Below, piece after piece: positions 1 to 7,549 of a DNA stretch of 15,263 nt. How positions within the stretch are numbered: position 1 is the first letter of the stretch; each line of letters opens with the position of its first letter. The DNA comes from Desulfobacteraceae bacterium (GTDB lineage: Bacteria; Desulfobacterota; Desulfobacteria; Desulfobacterales; JAABSP01). The stretch spans positions 1 through 15,263 of the forward strand of contig JAABTE010000023.1 of NCBI GenBank assembly GCA_011390035.1, given 5' to 3'. The position numbers and the translations under genes are program-made. The notes beneath the pieces are model-generated. The model did not search any database. It had not been told where the DNA came from and worked only from the letters and a program-made list of their open reading frames with translations.

Positions 1-684
1 TCCCTGGAGGGGATGCGGTGCCTGGTGTCCGGCTCGGGCAATGTGGCCCAGTTCACCGCGGAAAAACTGCTGGATCTCGGGGCCATCGTGCTGACCCTGT
101 CCGATTCCTCCGGCTATATCTACGATGAATCGGGCATAGACCGGGACAAGCTGGCCTTTGTCAAGACCTTGAAGAACGTCCGGCGGGGCCGCGTCAGGGA
201 GTACGCGGACGCCTTTCCGGAGGCGGTTTACACGGACCTCGATCCGAACGCCGACCACAATCCCCTCTGGAGCCACAAGGCCGACTGCGCCTTCCCCAGC
301 GCCACCCAGAACGAGATCAACGGACAGGACGCCCGGAACATGATCGCCAATGGCGTTCTGCTTGTGAGCGAGGGGGCCAACATGCCCACCACCCCCGAGG
401 GCGTCCATCTGTTCCAGGACAGCCATATCCTGTATGGCCCCGGCAAGGCGGCCAACGCCGGCGGCGTCTCCGTCTCCGGCCTGGAGATGACCCAGAACAG
501 CATGCGCCTGTCCTGGACGCGGGAAGAGGTGGACGAGCGGCTCAGGATGATCATGCACGGAATTCACAAGACCTGCCTGGACGCGGCGGAACAGTACGGG
601 GTGCCCGGAAATTACATGGCCGGCGCCAATATCGCCGGGTTTTCCAAGGTGGTCAACGCCATGCTGGATCAGGGGGTGGTTTAA
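1..684 (+). CDS. gdhA: NADP-specific glutamate dehydrogenase, C-terminal half (5' end outside window)
   Basis: This enzyme catalyses reversible reductive amination of 2-oxoglutarate to glutamate with NAD(P)H in the cytoplasm. The reading frame is open from base 1 (S-L-E-G-M...) to a TAA at 682-684, giving 227 residues, about half of the usual ~450-residue hexameric enzyme; the N-terminal substrate-binding part lies upstream of the window. Visible family hallmarks are the dinucleotide-fold glycine motif VSGSGNVAQF near the start, the FPSATQNEI segment, the VSEGANMPTTPEG stretch, and the GPGKAANAGGVSVSGLEM block followed by an Asn-Ser typical of class I hexameric GdhA. The first ATG (base 13) is internal, not the start. 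The gene is convergent with cheR, with a 54-base gap. The product is clear; the cofactor preference is inferred from family resemblance only. Confidence 0.95.
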   Translation, partial: SLEGMRCLVSGSGNVAQFTAEKLLDLGAIVLTLSDSSGYIYDESGIDRDKLAFVKTLKNVRRGRVREYADAFPEAVYTDLDPNADHNPLWSHKADCAFPSATQNEINGQDARNMIANGVLLVSEGANMPTTPEGVHLFQDSHILYGPGKAANAGGVSVSGLEMTQNSMRLSWTREEVDERLRMIMHGIHKTCLDAAEQYGVPGNYMAGANIAGFSKVVNAMLDQGVV

Positions 685-696
685 GTGTAAGTGTTT

Positions 697-725
697 TTCC
701 CCGGCCCCGGAAAGGGGCCGGGGAA
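697..725 (+). terminator. Strong GC hairpin between convergent gdhA and cheR
   Basis: A perfect 10-bp inverted repeat, CCCCGGCCCC (699-708) and GGGGCCGGGG (714-723), is separated by the 5-base loop GGAAA. Two further T-A pairs at the base extend it to 12 bp. It lies 12 bases after the gdhA stop and 13 bases before the cheR stop, so it probably ends transcription from one or both sides. The only T-run (694-698) precedes the hairpin on the + strand and would be an A-run after it on the - strand. It is therefore not a textbook U-tract terminator in either direction. Confidence 0.5.
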
Positions 726-738
726 TCAATGCTTTCCC

Positions 739-1584
739 TTACCTTTCGTGTTTTCGTGTGTTGATCACCGCGCTTTTATAATAGGAGATCTCGAACGCCC
801 CCGTGTACTCCCGCAGGGACTCGGTGGCACCCAGGATCAGTGTGCCGCCGGGCCGGATCACCGAGGCCAGCTTGGTGAAAAGCGACCTCTTGAACGCGTC
901 GCTGAAGTAGATGGTCACATACCTGCACAGCACCAGATCGAAGGAATGGGGAAAGATGAACGGGTCCTGAAGGTTGAACTTCTTGAAGCGAGCCCGGTCG
1001 CGGATGCGCGGGTCCAGAACCCAGTGCTGCTCTTCCTTCCGGAAGTACCGATCCCGCTTGTCGTCCGGCAGGCCCCGGTTCATGGCGATGGCGTCGAACC
1101 GGCCGGACATGGCCGTGAAAAGGGCGGTGGTGGAGATGTCCGTGGCCAGCATCTCCACCTGGTCCGGAAGGGACGGCCGGCCCATGGCCATGGCCTTTTC
1201 GTCCAGGAGCATGGCCAGCGAATAGATTTCCTGGCCCGTGGAGGCGGCCGCGGACCAGACCCGGGCCGGCAGACCGCCGGCGACCCGGGAGAGCAGGTTC
1301 GGGGTCGCCTCATTTTCCAGATATTCCCAGGCGCTCTTGTCCCGGAACCAGGATGTCTCGTTGGTGGTCATGGCGTCGATGATCCGGTCGCGCAGCTTGC
1401 CCGAGGCGTCGGTGCGGGCCTTGAAGTGAAACTCCTGGAAGGACCGGCATCCGGTCTCTGCCACCAGGTCCGCCAGGCGGGACTCGATCAGGTACTCCTT
1501 GTCCCGCTCCAGGTGAATGCCGCAGTGAGCCTCGATGTACTGGGTCATCAGAGCGTATTCGGGCTCGGTGATCCTGAGAATCAT
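739..1584 (-). CDS. cheR: Chemotaxis protein methyltransferase CheR
   Basis: CheR transfers methyl groups from S-adenosylmethionine to glutamates of the receptor signalling helices, giving adaptation. The product is 281 residues, normal family length. Residues ~1-65 form the small N-terminal all-helical CheR domain. The methyltransferase domain follows, with TTNETSWFRD (73-82), the SAM-binding WSAAASTGQEIYSLAM block (110-125; usual form WSAACSTGQE), ATDIS (147-151) and a CRxVxIYF motif (220-227). The frame is open further upstream to base 1857, but the ATG at 1584 is preferred: it matches the family N-terminus, has AGGGGG just upstream, and forms an ATGA overlap with the cheB stop. In the CRxV motif the usual Asn is Tyr222. 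Neither receptor in the cluster ends in an NWETF-like tether, so recruitment should be directly to the signalling helices. It is the last gene of the operon. Confidence 0.95.
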   Translation of the reverse strand: MILRITEPEYALMTQYIEAHCGIHLERDKEYLIESRLADLVAETGCRSFQEFHFKARTDASGKLRDRIIDAMTTNETSWFRDKSAWEYLENEATPNLLSRVAGGLPARVWSAAASTGQEIYSLAMLLDEKAMAMGRPSLPDQVEMLATDISTTALFTAMSGRFDAIAMNRGLPDDKRDRYFRKEEQHWVLDPRIRDRARFKKFNLQDPFIFPHSFDLVLCRYVTIYFSDAFKRSLFTKLASVIRPGGTLILGATESLREYTGAFEISYYKSAVINTRKHER

Positions 1585-2726
1585 ACAGACCCCCTGTTTA
1601 CGATCTCCCCGATGCGGGCGGCCATTTTGGAAAGGGGCACGATCTCGTCGGCCTGGTCCGCCTCCACCACGGCGCCGGGCATGCCCCAGATGACGCTGCT
1701 CTTTTCGTCCTGCACCAGGCTGTAGCCGCCCTTGCGGCGGATGGCGGCCACCCCGGCCAGGCCGTCGCTGCCCATGCCCGTTAAAATCACCGACAGGACG
1801 TTGCCGCCATAGACCATGGCCACGGAGCGAAACAGCACGTCCACCGCCGGCCGGCAACTGTTCACCGGCGGCGTGTCCACCACCCCCACAAGTGGGGCGC
1901 CGGGCCGATCCTTTCGGACCACCATGTGCCGGCCGCCGGGGGCGATATATACCACGCCCCGCTCCACGGGCTGGCCGTCCCGGCCCTCCACCACCCGGAT
2001 GGCAGAGACGCTGTCCAGCCGGGCCGCAAGGGAGGCGGTGAACATGGCGGGCATGTGCTGCACCGCCAGGATGGGCGCGGGCAGGCTGGCGTCCAGCAGG
2101 GGGATCACCTCCTGAAGGGCGTTGGGGCCGCCGGTGGAGACCCCGAGGGCGATCACGTCGATGCGCCCCGGCCGCCGGCCCGGCTTTTTCAGAATCAGGG
2201 GCGGGGCCTCGGCCTTTTCCTGGGCCGAGGGGATGGGGGCCGGGGTTTTCAGCGCCGGCTGATAACGCTCCGGCGGGCGGGGCCCCTCGGACAGTCCCCT
2301 GGTTTGCCGGGAATATTTCCGGGCGCGGGAGATGGAGATCAGCCGGGACAGGGTCCCCCGCATCTCGGCGGCGCTCTGCTCGGCCGAAGCGCCCCTGGGC
2401 TTGGAGATGAAGTCCAGGGCGCCGGATTCCAGGGCCTTCATGGTGATCTGGGCCATCTGCTGGTCCGTGCCGCTCACCATGATCACGTCCACATGGGGAA
2501 AGGCCCGCTTGATGCGCGACAGGGTCTCTAAGCCGTCCATTTCCGGCATGTAAAGGTCCAGCAGCACCAGGTCGGGCCGCTTGAGTTCTATCTTGGCCAG
2601 GGCGATCTTCCCGTTGGGGGCCACGCCGATCAGTTCCGTTTCGGCGATCTGGGAGATGATCTTCGACAGGATCGCCCGATCCGTCACCGTGTCGTCCACC
2701 ACCAGTATCTTGATGTCTTTTTCCAC
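1581..2726 (-). CDS. cheB: Protein-glutamate methylesterase/deamidase CheB
   Basis: CheB removes receptor methyl groups (and deamidates glutamines) when its receiver is phosphorylated by CheA. The product is 381 residues. The receiver spans ~1-120, with acidic pair D11/D12, phospho-acceptor D57 (LLD57LYMPEMDG), S85 and K109 (SK109P). A Pro-rich linker of ~65 residues follows, longer than in E. coli CheB. The methylesterase domain (~188-375) contains the catalytic triad S197 (GVSTGGP), H224 (QHMP) and D321 (GMGSDG). The start is a GTG at 2726 with GAAAGG five bases upstream; no nearby ATG would keep the receiver intact. It follows the first MCP gene by 28 bases, and its stop overlaps the cheR start as ATGA, so CheB and CheR are probably co-translated. 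Confidence 0.96.
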   Translation of the reverse strand: MEKDIKILVVDDTVTDRAILSKIISQIAETELIGVAPNGKIALAKIELKRPDLVLLDLYMPEMDGLETLSRIKRAFPHVDVIMVSGTDQQMAQITMKALESGALDFISKPRGASAEQSAAEMRGTLSRLISISRARKYSRQTRGLSEGPRPPERYQPALKTPAPIPSAQEKAEAPPLILKKPGRRPGRIDVIALGVSTGGPNALQEVIPLLDASLPAPILAVQHMPAMFTASLAARLDSVSAIRVVEGRDGQPVERGVVYIAPGGRHMVVRKDRPGAPLVGVVDTPPVNSCRPAVDVLFRSVAMVYGGNVLSVILTGMGSDGLAGVAAIRRKGGYSLVQDEKSSVIWGMPGAVVEADQADEIVPLSKMAARIGEIVNRGSV

Positions 2727-2754
2727 GAAAGCCTTTCGCCTTGCTCCTTGGTCC

Positions 2755-5058
2755 CTACACCTTGAACCGGCTGACGATCTGGGCCAGCACCTGGCTCATG
2801 TTGGCCAGCTCCTGGGAGGAGCGGTCCGTCTGGGCGGAGCCGAGGGCTGTCTGGCGGGCGGCTTCGCTGATGTTCTGGATGTTTCTGGAAATGTCGTTGG
2901 CGCCCCGGGCCGCCTCGTCCGCGCTCCGGGCCACCTCGCGCACGCCGTTGAGCAGCTCGTCGATGTTCCGGGCCACCTCGGCGGCGGTGCTGGAGCTTTC
3001 CCGGGTGGAGCGGGCGATCTCCTCCACCAGGCCGGCCGACTCGTTGGCGTTTGAGGCCACCCGCTTGACGGTCATGGCGGTGGTGGCCACCGACTTGGAG
3101 ATCTCGCCGGCCGTGGCTGTCTGCTCCTCCACCGAGGAGGCGATCATTTCGTTTATGCCGGCGATCTCGCCGATCACGCTGTTGATCTCCTCGATGGCGC
3201 TCACCGCGTCGTTCGTGGAGCGCTGGATCTGATCGATCTGGTCGGCGATCTCGTCGGTGGCGTCGGCGCTCTGGCGGGCCAGCTCCTTGACCTCGCCGGC
3301 CACCACGGCAAAGCCCTTGCCCGCGTCGCCGGCGCCGGCCGCCTCGATGGTGGCGTTCAGGGCCAGCATGTTGGTCTGGTCCGCGATGTCCTTTATCACC
3401 CCCACCACCTTGCCGATCTGCTTGGAGGCCGAGACCAGGGCCGCGATGCGCTCGTTGATCTCCTCGGTGCGCTTCTTGGCGTTCTGGGACACCCGGCTGG
3501 CCTGCATGGTGTTCTTGGCCACCTCGTTGAGGGAGGTTGTCATCTCCTCGGCCGCGGAGGCCACGGAGTTGATCTGGGACGAGATGTCCTCGCTGGAGCG
3601 GGCCATGGCCGTGACGTTGTCGGCGGTCTTGCGGCTGGCGTCGGCCACGTTATTAAAGGTGGCGGACATCTCTTCCGTCATGGTGGCGATGGACGAGACC
3701 GAGGCGGTGGACTGCTCGGCGGCGGACGCCACGGTGCCCACGCTGGCCGAGACCTGCTCGGAGGCCGCGGCAACGGTGTCGGCCTGGGCGTTCATCTCCT
3801 CGGCGGAGGCGGCCATCTGGCCGGCCACGGCCGACAGCTCCTCGGAGGAGGCGGACATGTTGTTGGTGGTGTCGGCCAGCTCCTCCATGATGGTTTGGAT
3901 GCTGGCCACCGACCCGTTCAGATCCCCGGCCATCTGGCCGATCTCGTCGGTGGTGTCGATCTCGGCCCGGGCGGTCAGGTCGCCGTTGCCGAACCGCTTG
4001 GTGAGGGTCACGATCTCGGCCAGGGGCCGGGTGATCAGGCTGGTGATGAAGATCACCAGGAAGATGGACACAGCCACCGACGCGATCAGGCCGATCACCG
4101 TCACCCGCAGCACCCGGTCGAGCATGCTCACCGTGTCTTCGGCCACCTGGGTGGTGCGATTCATGCCGGTGTGGAAGGTGGACTGGGAAAGCTCCAGCAG
4201 TCCCCGGCCCGCCTCGTCCCGCTGCTGGTTGAGCCCGCTCATGGCCTCCCAGTTCTCCAGCAGCCGGCGCAGGGTTGCCTCGTAGTCCCCGGCCGCGGCC
4301 TCGATGCGCCCCAGATGCTCCAGGTTCTCCTCCAGCCGGGTCGCCTGGCGGGCCTGGGCCGTCAGGTCCGCGATGCGCCGGAAGTCCTCGATCGTCCGGC
4401 GCAGGGTCTCCGGGTCCCGCCGGGCCTGGGCCTTGAAGTTGTTGACCCGGATGTTGTTGCCGATGCTCAACACCCGTTCCATCCGGCGCATGGCCTCGAC
4501 GCGGGCCGTCAGCGGGCCGGCGTCCGCCCCGGCACGGATCTCCGCGGCCAGCGCGTCTGCCTGTTTTATGAAAAAGCCCTCCGCGTTGCTCACATAAATG
4601 GTCGCGGCCGCGTCCAGCCGGCGCTGGTCGTCTGCCATGTCCTTGTTCAGGGCGATGGTCTTCTGGATGAGCTGCTCGTAAGTCGCCACGATCCCGCCGG
4701 CCTTGAGGATGTTTTCCCGCAGGGCGTCCAGATCGGAGAACTGGCGGGCAAGCTCGTCGGCCTTGGCCATGTCCGCCTTCAGATCGGTCAGGCGCTGGCG
4801 GGCGGTGTCCAGGTAGTGAGGCTCGGCCGTCAACCCGTAGCCCCGCATGTTGTACATGGTCAGCAGGGCATGCCGGTCCAGCTCCGCGGAGTTGGCCACC
4901 TCCGGGGCGTATTCGTTGGCCAGGCTTTTGGCCGCGTCCCGCACCCGGTTTATGTCTCGAAGGGCCATCAGGCCCAAGGTGGCGCCGATAAGCAGGATCA
5001 GGCCGAACATGAGGCCGATCTTGGTTCTGATTTTCAGGTTTTTGAATTTCTTAATCAT
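2755..5058 (-). CDS. Methyl-accepting chemotaxis protein with large periplasmic helical sensor (MCP 1)
   Basis: This is an inner-membrane chemoreceptor of 767 residues. It has a short basic cytoplasmic N-terminus, TM1 at ~14-34 and a periplasmic region of about 285 residues (~35-318), predicted mostly helical. That size suits a double four-helix (helical bimodular, HBM-like) sensor, but this is inferred from length and helical character only. TM2 is at ~319-342, HAMP at ~343-395 (RPL entry, DEIGQMAGDLN), then a long coiled-coil signalling domain with its hairpin tip at ~555-595 (DIADQTNMLALNATIEAA, then GAGDAGKGFAVVAGEVKELA). Candidate methylation Glu pairs appear in the flanking helices, for example SSEELS and AEEM. 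The ATG at 5058 has GGGGAG five bases upstream. The C-terminus (RFKV) has no CheR/CheB-docking pentapeptide. It lies 26 bases after the upstream MCP gene. The ligand is unknown. Confidence 0.93.
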   Translation of the reverse strand: MIKKFKNLKIRTKIGLMFGLILLIGATLGLMALRDINRVRDAAKSLANEYAPEVANSAELDRHALLTMYNMRGYGLTAEPHYLDTARQRLTDLKADMAKADELARQFSDLDALRENILKAGGIVATYEQLIQKTIALNKDMADDQRRLDAAATIYVSNAEGFFIKQADALAAEIRAGADAGPLTARVEAMRRMERVLSIGNNIRVNNFKAQARRDPETLRRTIEDFRRIADLTAQARQATRLEENLEHLGRIEAAAGDYEATLRRLLENWEAMSGLNQQRDEAGRGLLELSQSTFHTGMNRTTQVAEDTVSMLDRVLRVTVIGLIASVAVSIFLVIFITSLITRPLAEIVTLTKRFGNGDLTARAEIDTTDEIGQMAGDLNGSVASIQTIMEELADTTNNMSASSEELSAVAGQMAASAEEMNAQADTVAAASEQVSASVGTVASAAEQSTASVSSIATMTEEMSATFNNVADASRKTADNVTAMARSSEDISSQINSVASAAEEMTTSLNEVAKNTMQASRVSQNAKKRTEEINERIAALVSASKQIGKVVGVIKDIADQTNMLALNATIEAAGAGDAGKGFAVVAGEVKELARQSADATDEIADQIDQIQRSTNDAVSAIEEINSVIGEIAGINEMIASSVEEQTATAGEISKSVATTAMTVKRVASNANESAGLVEEIARSTRESSSTAAEVARNIDELLNGVREVARSADEAARGANDISRNIQNISEAARQTALGSAQTDRSSQELANMSQVLAQIVSRFKV

Positions 5059-5084
5059 GGCGACTCCCCGTAAGAATGGTGATG

Positions 5085-7025
5085 TCAGGTCTTGAACCGG
5101 TCGATGTTTTGGGTCAGATCGCCGGCGATGCGGGACAGAATTTCAGAGGCGGTTTCGGATCTGGCCGCGCTTTCCGCGGTCTGGCCCGAGGCGGTGTTGA
5201 CCTCCCGAAGGGTCTCTGAGATGCCGGCAACATGGCGGCTCGCCTGGCCCGCGGCGCCGGCCACGGCGGCGATCTCCCGCCGCAGCGAGGCGATGTCGCC
5301 CGCGGCGGACACGGCGGCCCCCGAGGTCTCCTCGGAGGATCGGGCGATATCCTCCATGCGCCGGGAAGCCCGGCCGGCATCGGCCACCACCGATTTGAGC
5401 GTGCCCGCGGCCGCGGCGATGGATTTGGAAATCTCGCCGGCCGTTGCGGTCTGCTCCTCCACGGCGGCGGCGATCATCTCGCTGATGCCGGAAAGCCGCG
5501 CCATCACGCCGCCCGCGGATTCCACGGCCCGGGCCGCGTCCCGGGTCGATTTCTGGATGTGTTCGATCTGCCCGCCGATGTCCTGGGTGGCCTCGGCGCT
5601 CTGGCGGGCCAGGGCCTTTACCTCTCCGGCCACCACGGCAAAGCCCTTGCCTGCGTCGCCGGCGCCGGCCGCCTCGATGGTGGCGTTGAGGGCCAGCATG
5701 TTTGTCTGATCGGCGATGTCCTTGATCATGGTCACCACCCGGTCGATCTGCCGGGAGGATGCCAGCAGGGTGGTCATGGCCGCGTTGATCCGGTCGGTCT
5801 CGTCGCCGGCGGCCCGGGAGATGCGGTTGGCCTCTTCCGTGTGGCGGGCCACCTCGTTGAGCGAGGATGTCATTTCCTCCACGGCGGCGGCCACGGATGT
5901 GATCCGGGCGGAGACATCGTCTCCGGAATCGGCCATGCGCCGCACCTCGGCGGATGCCTGAGCCACGCCGGCCACGGTGTTTTTAAACATGGCTGACATC
6001 TGTTCCGTCATGGCGGAGATGGACTGGGACGAGGCGCTGGCGGCATCCGCGGCGGCGGCCATGGTGGTCACGTTTTCCGATATGCGCTCCGATGCGCCGG
6101 CCACGCTGTCGGTCTGGCGCTTGGTTTCCTCCGCGGTGGCGGCCATTTGGGCGCTTACCGAGGCAACGTCCCCGGCGGCGTCCGCGATCTGGTCGGCGGC
6201 CGATTTCAGGTCGGTGATCAGCCGGTTCAGATTGGCCGTGGCCTGGTTCAGGCTCCGGGCCATGCCGCCCACCTCGTCGCCCCGGTCGATGGACAGGGTC
6301 TGCGTCAGATCCCCCCGGGCCAGGCTGTCGGCCAGCCGGGCCACGGCCGTCACCGGCCGGGTGACGGAGCCGGCCATGAACAGGCCCAGCAGAACGCCCC
6401 CCAGAACGGCCGCGCCGGTGACGCCAGACATCCACATCAGCGAGCGCCGGCGGCTGTCCGCCATCTCCGCCAGGGCCGCGATCATGGTCTGCTGGATCAG
6501 TTCCTCGCCCTTGACCGCCGCGGCGATGACCGCGTCGTAGGAAGCGTCAAAGGCCGCGTCGCCGCCGTTTATCGCCCACTGGGATGCGCCGGAGATGACC
6601 GCGGCATGGCGCTCTTCCACGCTTTGCCCGAAAGCCGCGATCCGCTCGCGCAGGGCCCGAATGATCTCGGCGACCCGGGGATCGCCGACGGCGTAATACC
6701 GCCGGGTCTCGTTGGCGTCCCCCTTCAACAGGGCGTCGGCGTACCACAGGGCCATATCCAGATTCCCCCGCACCTCTTCCATGGTCTCGGTGACGTCGCC
6801 GGACAGAATCTCCTCGAAGATAAGATGGCCGTCGGCGAGGGCGAACTTCAGCTCCATGATGGCGTCGGTCTGGGAGGAGAGCCGATCCCCCACGCGCCGG
6901 CCCAGCGCCGTGGCCGAGTTGACATAGTGAATGCCCAGCAAGCCCGTGGCGGCGGCCACGGCCGCCATCAGCATGAAGGCGGCGATGAGCTGATACCGAA
7001 GTTTCCAGTCCCGAAAGCGTTTCAT
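5085..7025 (-). CDS. Methyl-accepting chemotaxis protein with ~165-residue periplasmic sensor (MCP 2)
   Basis: This is a membrane chemoreceptor of 646 residues. TM1 is at ~11-32. The periplasmic helical domain (~33-197) is the size of a single four-helix bundle, with a distinctive DGHLIFEEILSGD stretch at 65-77. TM2 is at ~198-220 and HAMP at ~221-273 (TRPVTAV, RGDEVGGMARSLN). The signalling coiled coil has its tip at ~433-470 and carries the same variant tip (EAAGAGDAGKGF) as MCP 1, so both probably signal through the same CheA/CheW. Its ATG overlaps the cheW stop (ATGA at 7022-7025). AAGGAGG at 7036-7042, ten bases upstream, lies inside the cheW coding sequence. There is no C-terminal docking pentapeptide (ends RFKT). 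The sensor differs from that of MCP 1 in length and sequence, implying different inputs. Confidence 0.93.
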   Translation of the reverse strand: MKRFRDWKLRYQLIAAFMLMAAVAAATGLLGIHYVNSATALGRRVGDRLSSQTDAIMELKFALADGHLIFEEILSGDVTETMEEVRGNLDMALWYADALLKGDANETRRYYAVGDPRVAEIIRALRERIAAFGQSVEERHAAVISGASQWAINGGDAAFDASYDAVIAAAVKGEELIQQTMIAALAEMADSRRRSLMWMSGVTGAAVLGGVLLGLFMAGSVTRPVTAVARLADSLARGDLTQTLSIDRGDEVGGMARSLNQATANLNRLITDLKSAADQIADAAGDVASVSAQMAATAEETKRQTDSVAGASERISENVTTMAAAADAASASSQSISAMTEQMSAMFKNTVAGVAQASAEVRRMADSGDDVSARITSVAAAVEEMTSSLNEVARHTEEANRISRAAGDETDRINAAMTTLLASSRQIDRVVTMIKDIADQTNMLALNATIEAAGAGDAGKGFAVVAGEVKALARQSAEATQDIGGQIEHIQKSTRDAARAVESAGGVMARLSGISEMIAAAVEEQTATAGEISKSIAAAAGTLKSVVADAGRASRRMEDIARSSEETSGAAVSAAGDIASLRREIAAVAGAAGQASRHVAGISETLREVNTASGQTAESAARSETASEILSRIAGDLTQNIDRFKT

Positions 7026-7549
7026 ATCGCGAGCGCCTCCTTTTTTTCCCCGGCGGCCTCATGGGTGGCCCGGAGCGCCTGCTGGAGAACGGCGGGGACA
7101 TCCAGCAGGATCACCAGGCGGCCGGCCCGCTTGACCACGCCCTGGATCAGGTCCTCGTGAATCTCTTTCAGATTGGGCGGCGGCGGCAGCAGCGCGTCGT
7201 CGTCCATCATGAACACGTCGTCCATGCCGTCGATGATGAAGCCGACGATGTCTTCGCCCAGGGCGATGTCCGGCAGCAGGCTCCGATTTACAAAGGAGAG
7301 GATCTCCTCCTGGGTCTTGAAGATCAGCAGCCGGGTGTTTTCCATTTCCGCGGTGGGCTCCCGGCCCAGGCAGACGGCAAGGTCGATCACCGTCACCACC
7401 CGGCCCCGCAGGTTCATCAGGCCGCGCAACTGGGGCGGGGCGTCTGGGATGGGGCTGATGATCATGTGCCGGTAGATCTCTTTGACCAGCAGGATGTTGA
7501 CGCCGAAAAGGGTCTCTCCCAGCAGGAAGGCGGCGATCTGTCGGGTCAT
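7022..7549 (-). CDS. cheW: Chemotaxis coupling protein CheW
   Basis: CheW is the cytoplasmic adaptor bridging receptor tips and the CheA regulatory domain. The product is 175 residues, about the usual length. Recognisable CheW elements are FGVNILLVKEI (15-25), the LRGLMNLRGRVVTVIDL core (41-57; compare the usual VRGxxNLRGxxxPVIDL), IVGFIIDGMDDV (101-112) and the closing strand RLVILLDV (144-151). The C-terminus is a short charged tail (GEKKEALAI). Both ends are ATGA overlaps: its ATG with the cheA stop (7546-7549) and its stop with the MCP 2 start. This implies translational coupling of kinase, coupler and receptor. AGGA lies just upstream of the ATG, within the cheA end. Confidence 0.95.
   Translation of the reverse strand: MTRQIAAFLLGETLFGVNILLVKEIYRHMIISPIPDAPPQLRGLMNLRGRVVTVIDLAVCLGREPTAEMENTRLLIFKTQEEILSFVNRSLLPDIALGEDIVGFIIDGMDDVFMMDDDALLPPPPNLKEIHEDLIQGVVKRAGRLVILLDVPAVLQQALRATHEAAGEKKEALAI

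Noticed and set aside
1585..1857. Upstream extension of cheR by about 91 residues
   Set aside because: It lies wholly inside the cheB methylesterase coding region, reads as Arg/Gly-rich noise, and the ATGA start at 1584 fits the family.
3895..5073. Long + strand open frame opposite MCP 1 (and similar ones opposite MCP 2 and cheB/cheR)
   Set aside because: Shadow frames of strongly biased GC-rich genes; no domain, no ribosome site of note, and low-complexity composition.
7041..7047. Run of seven A (minus strand) near the end of cheW as a possible slippage or frameshift site
   Set aside because: It encodes the Glu-Lys-Lys tail in frame, the stop follows soon after, and the adjacent AAGGAGG is explained as the MCP 2 ribosome site. 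No useful alternative product is predicted.
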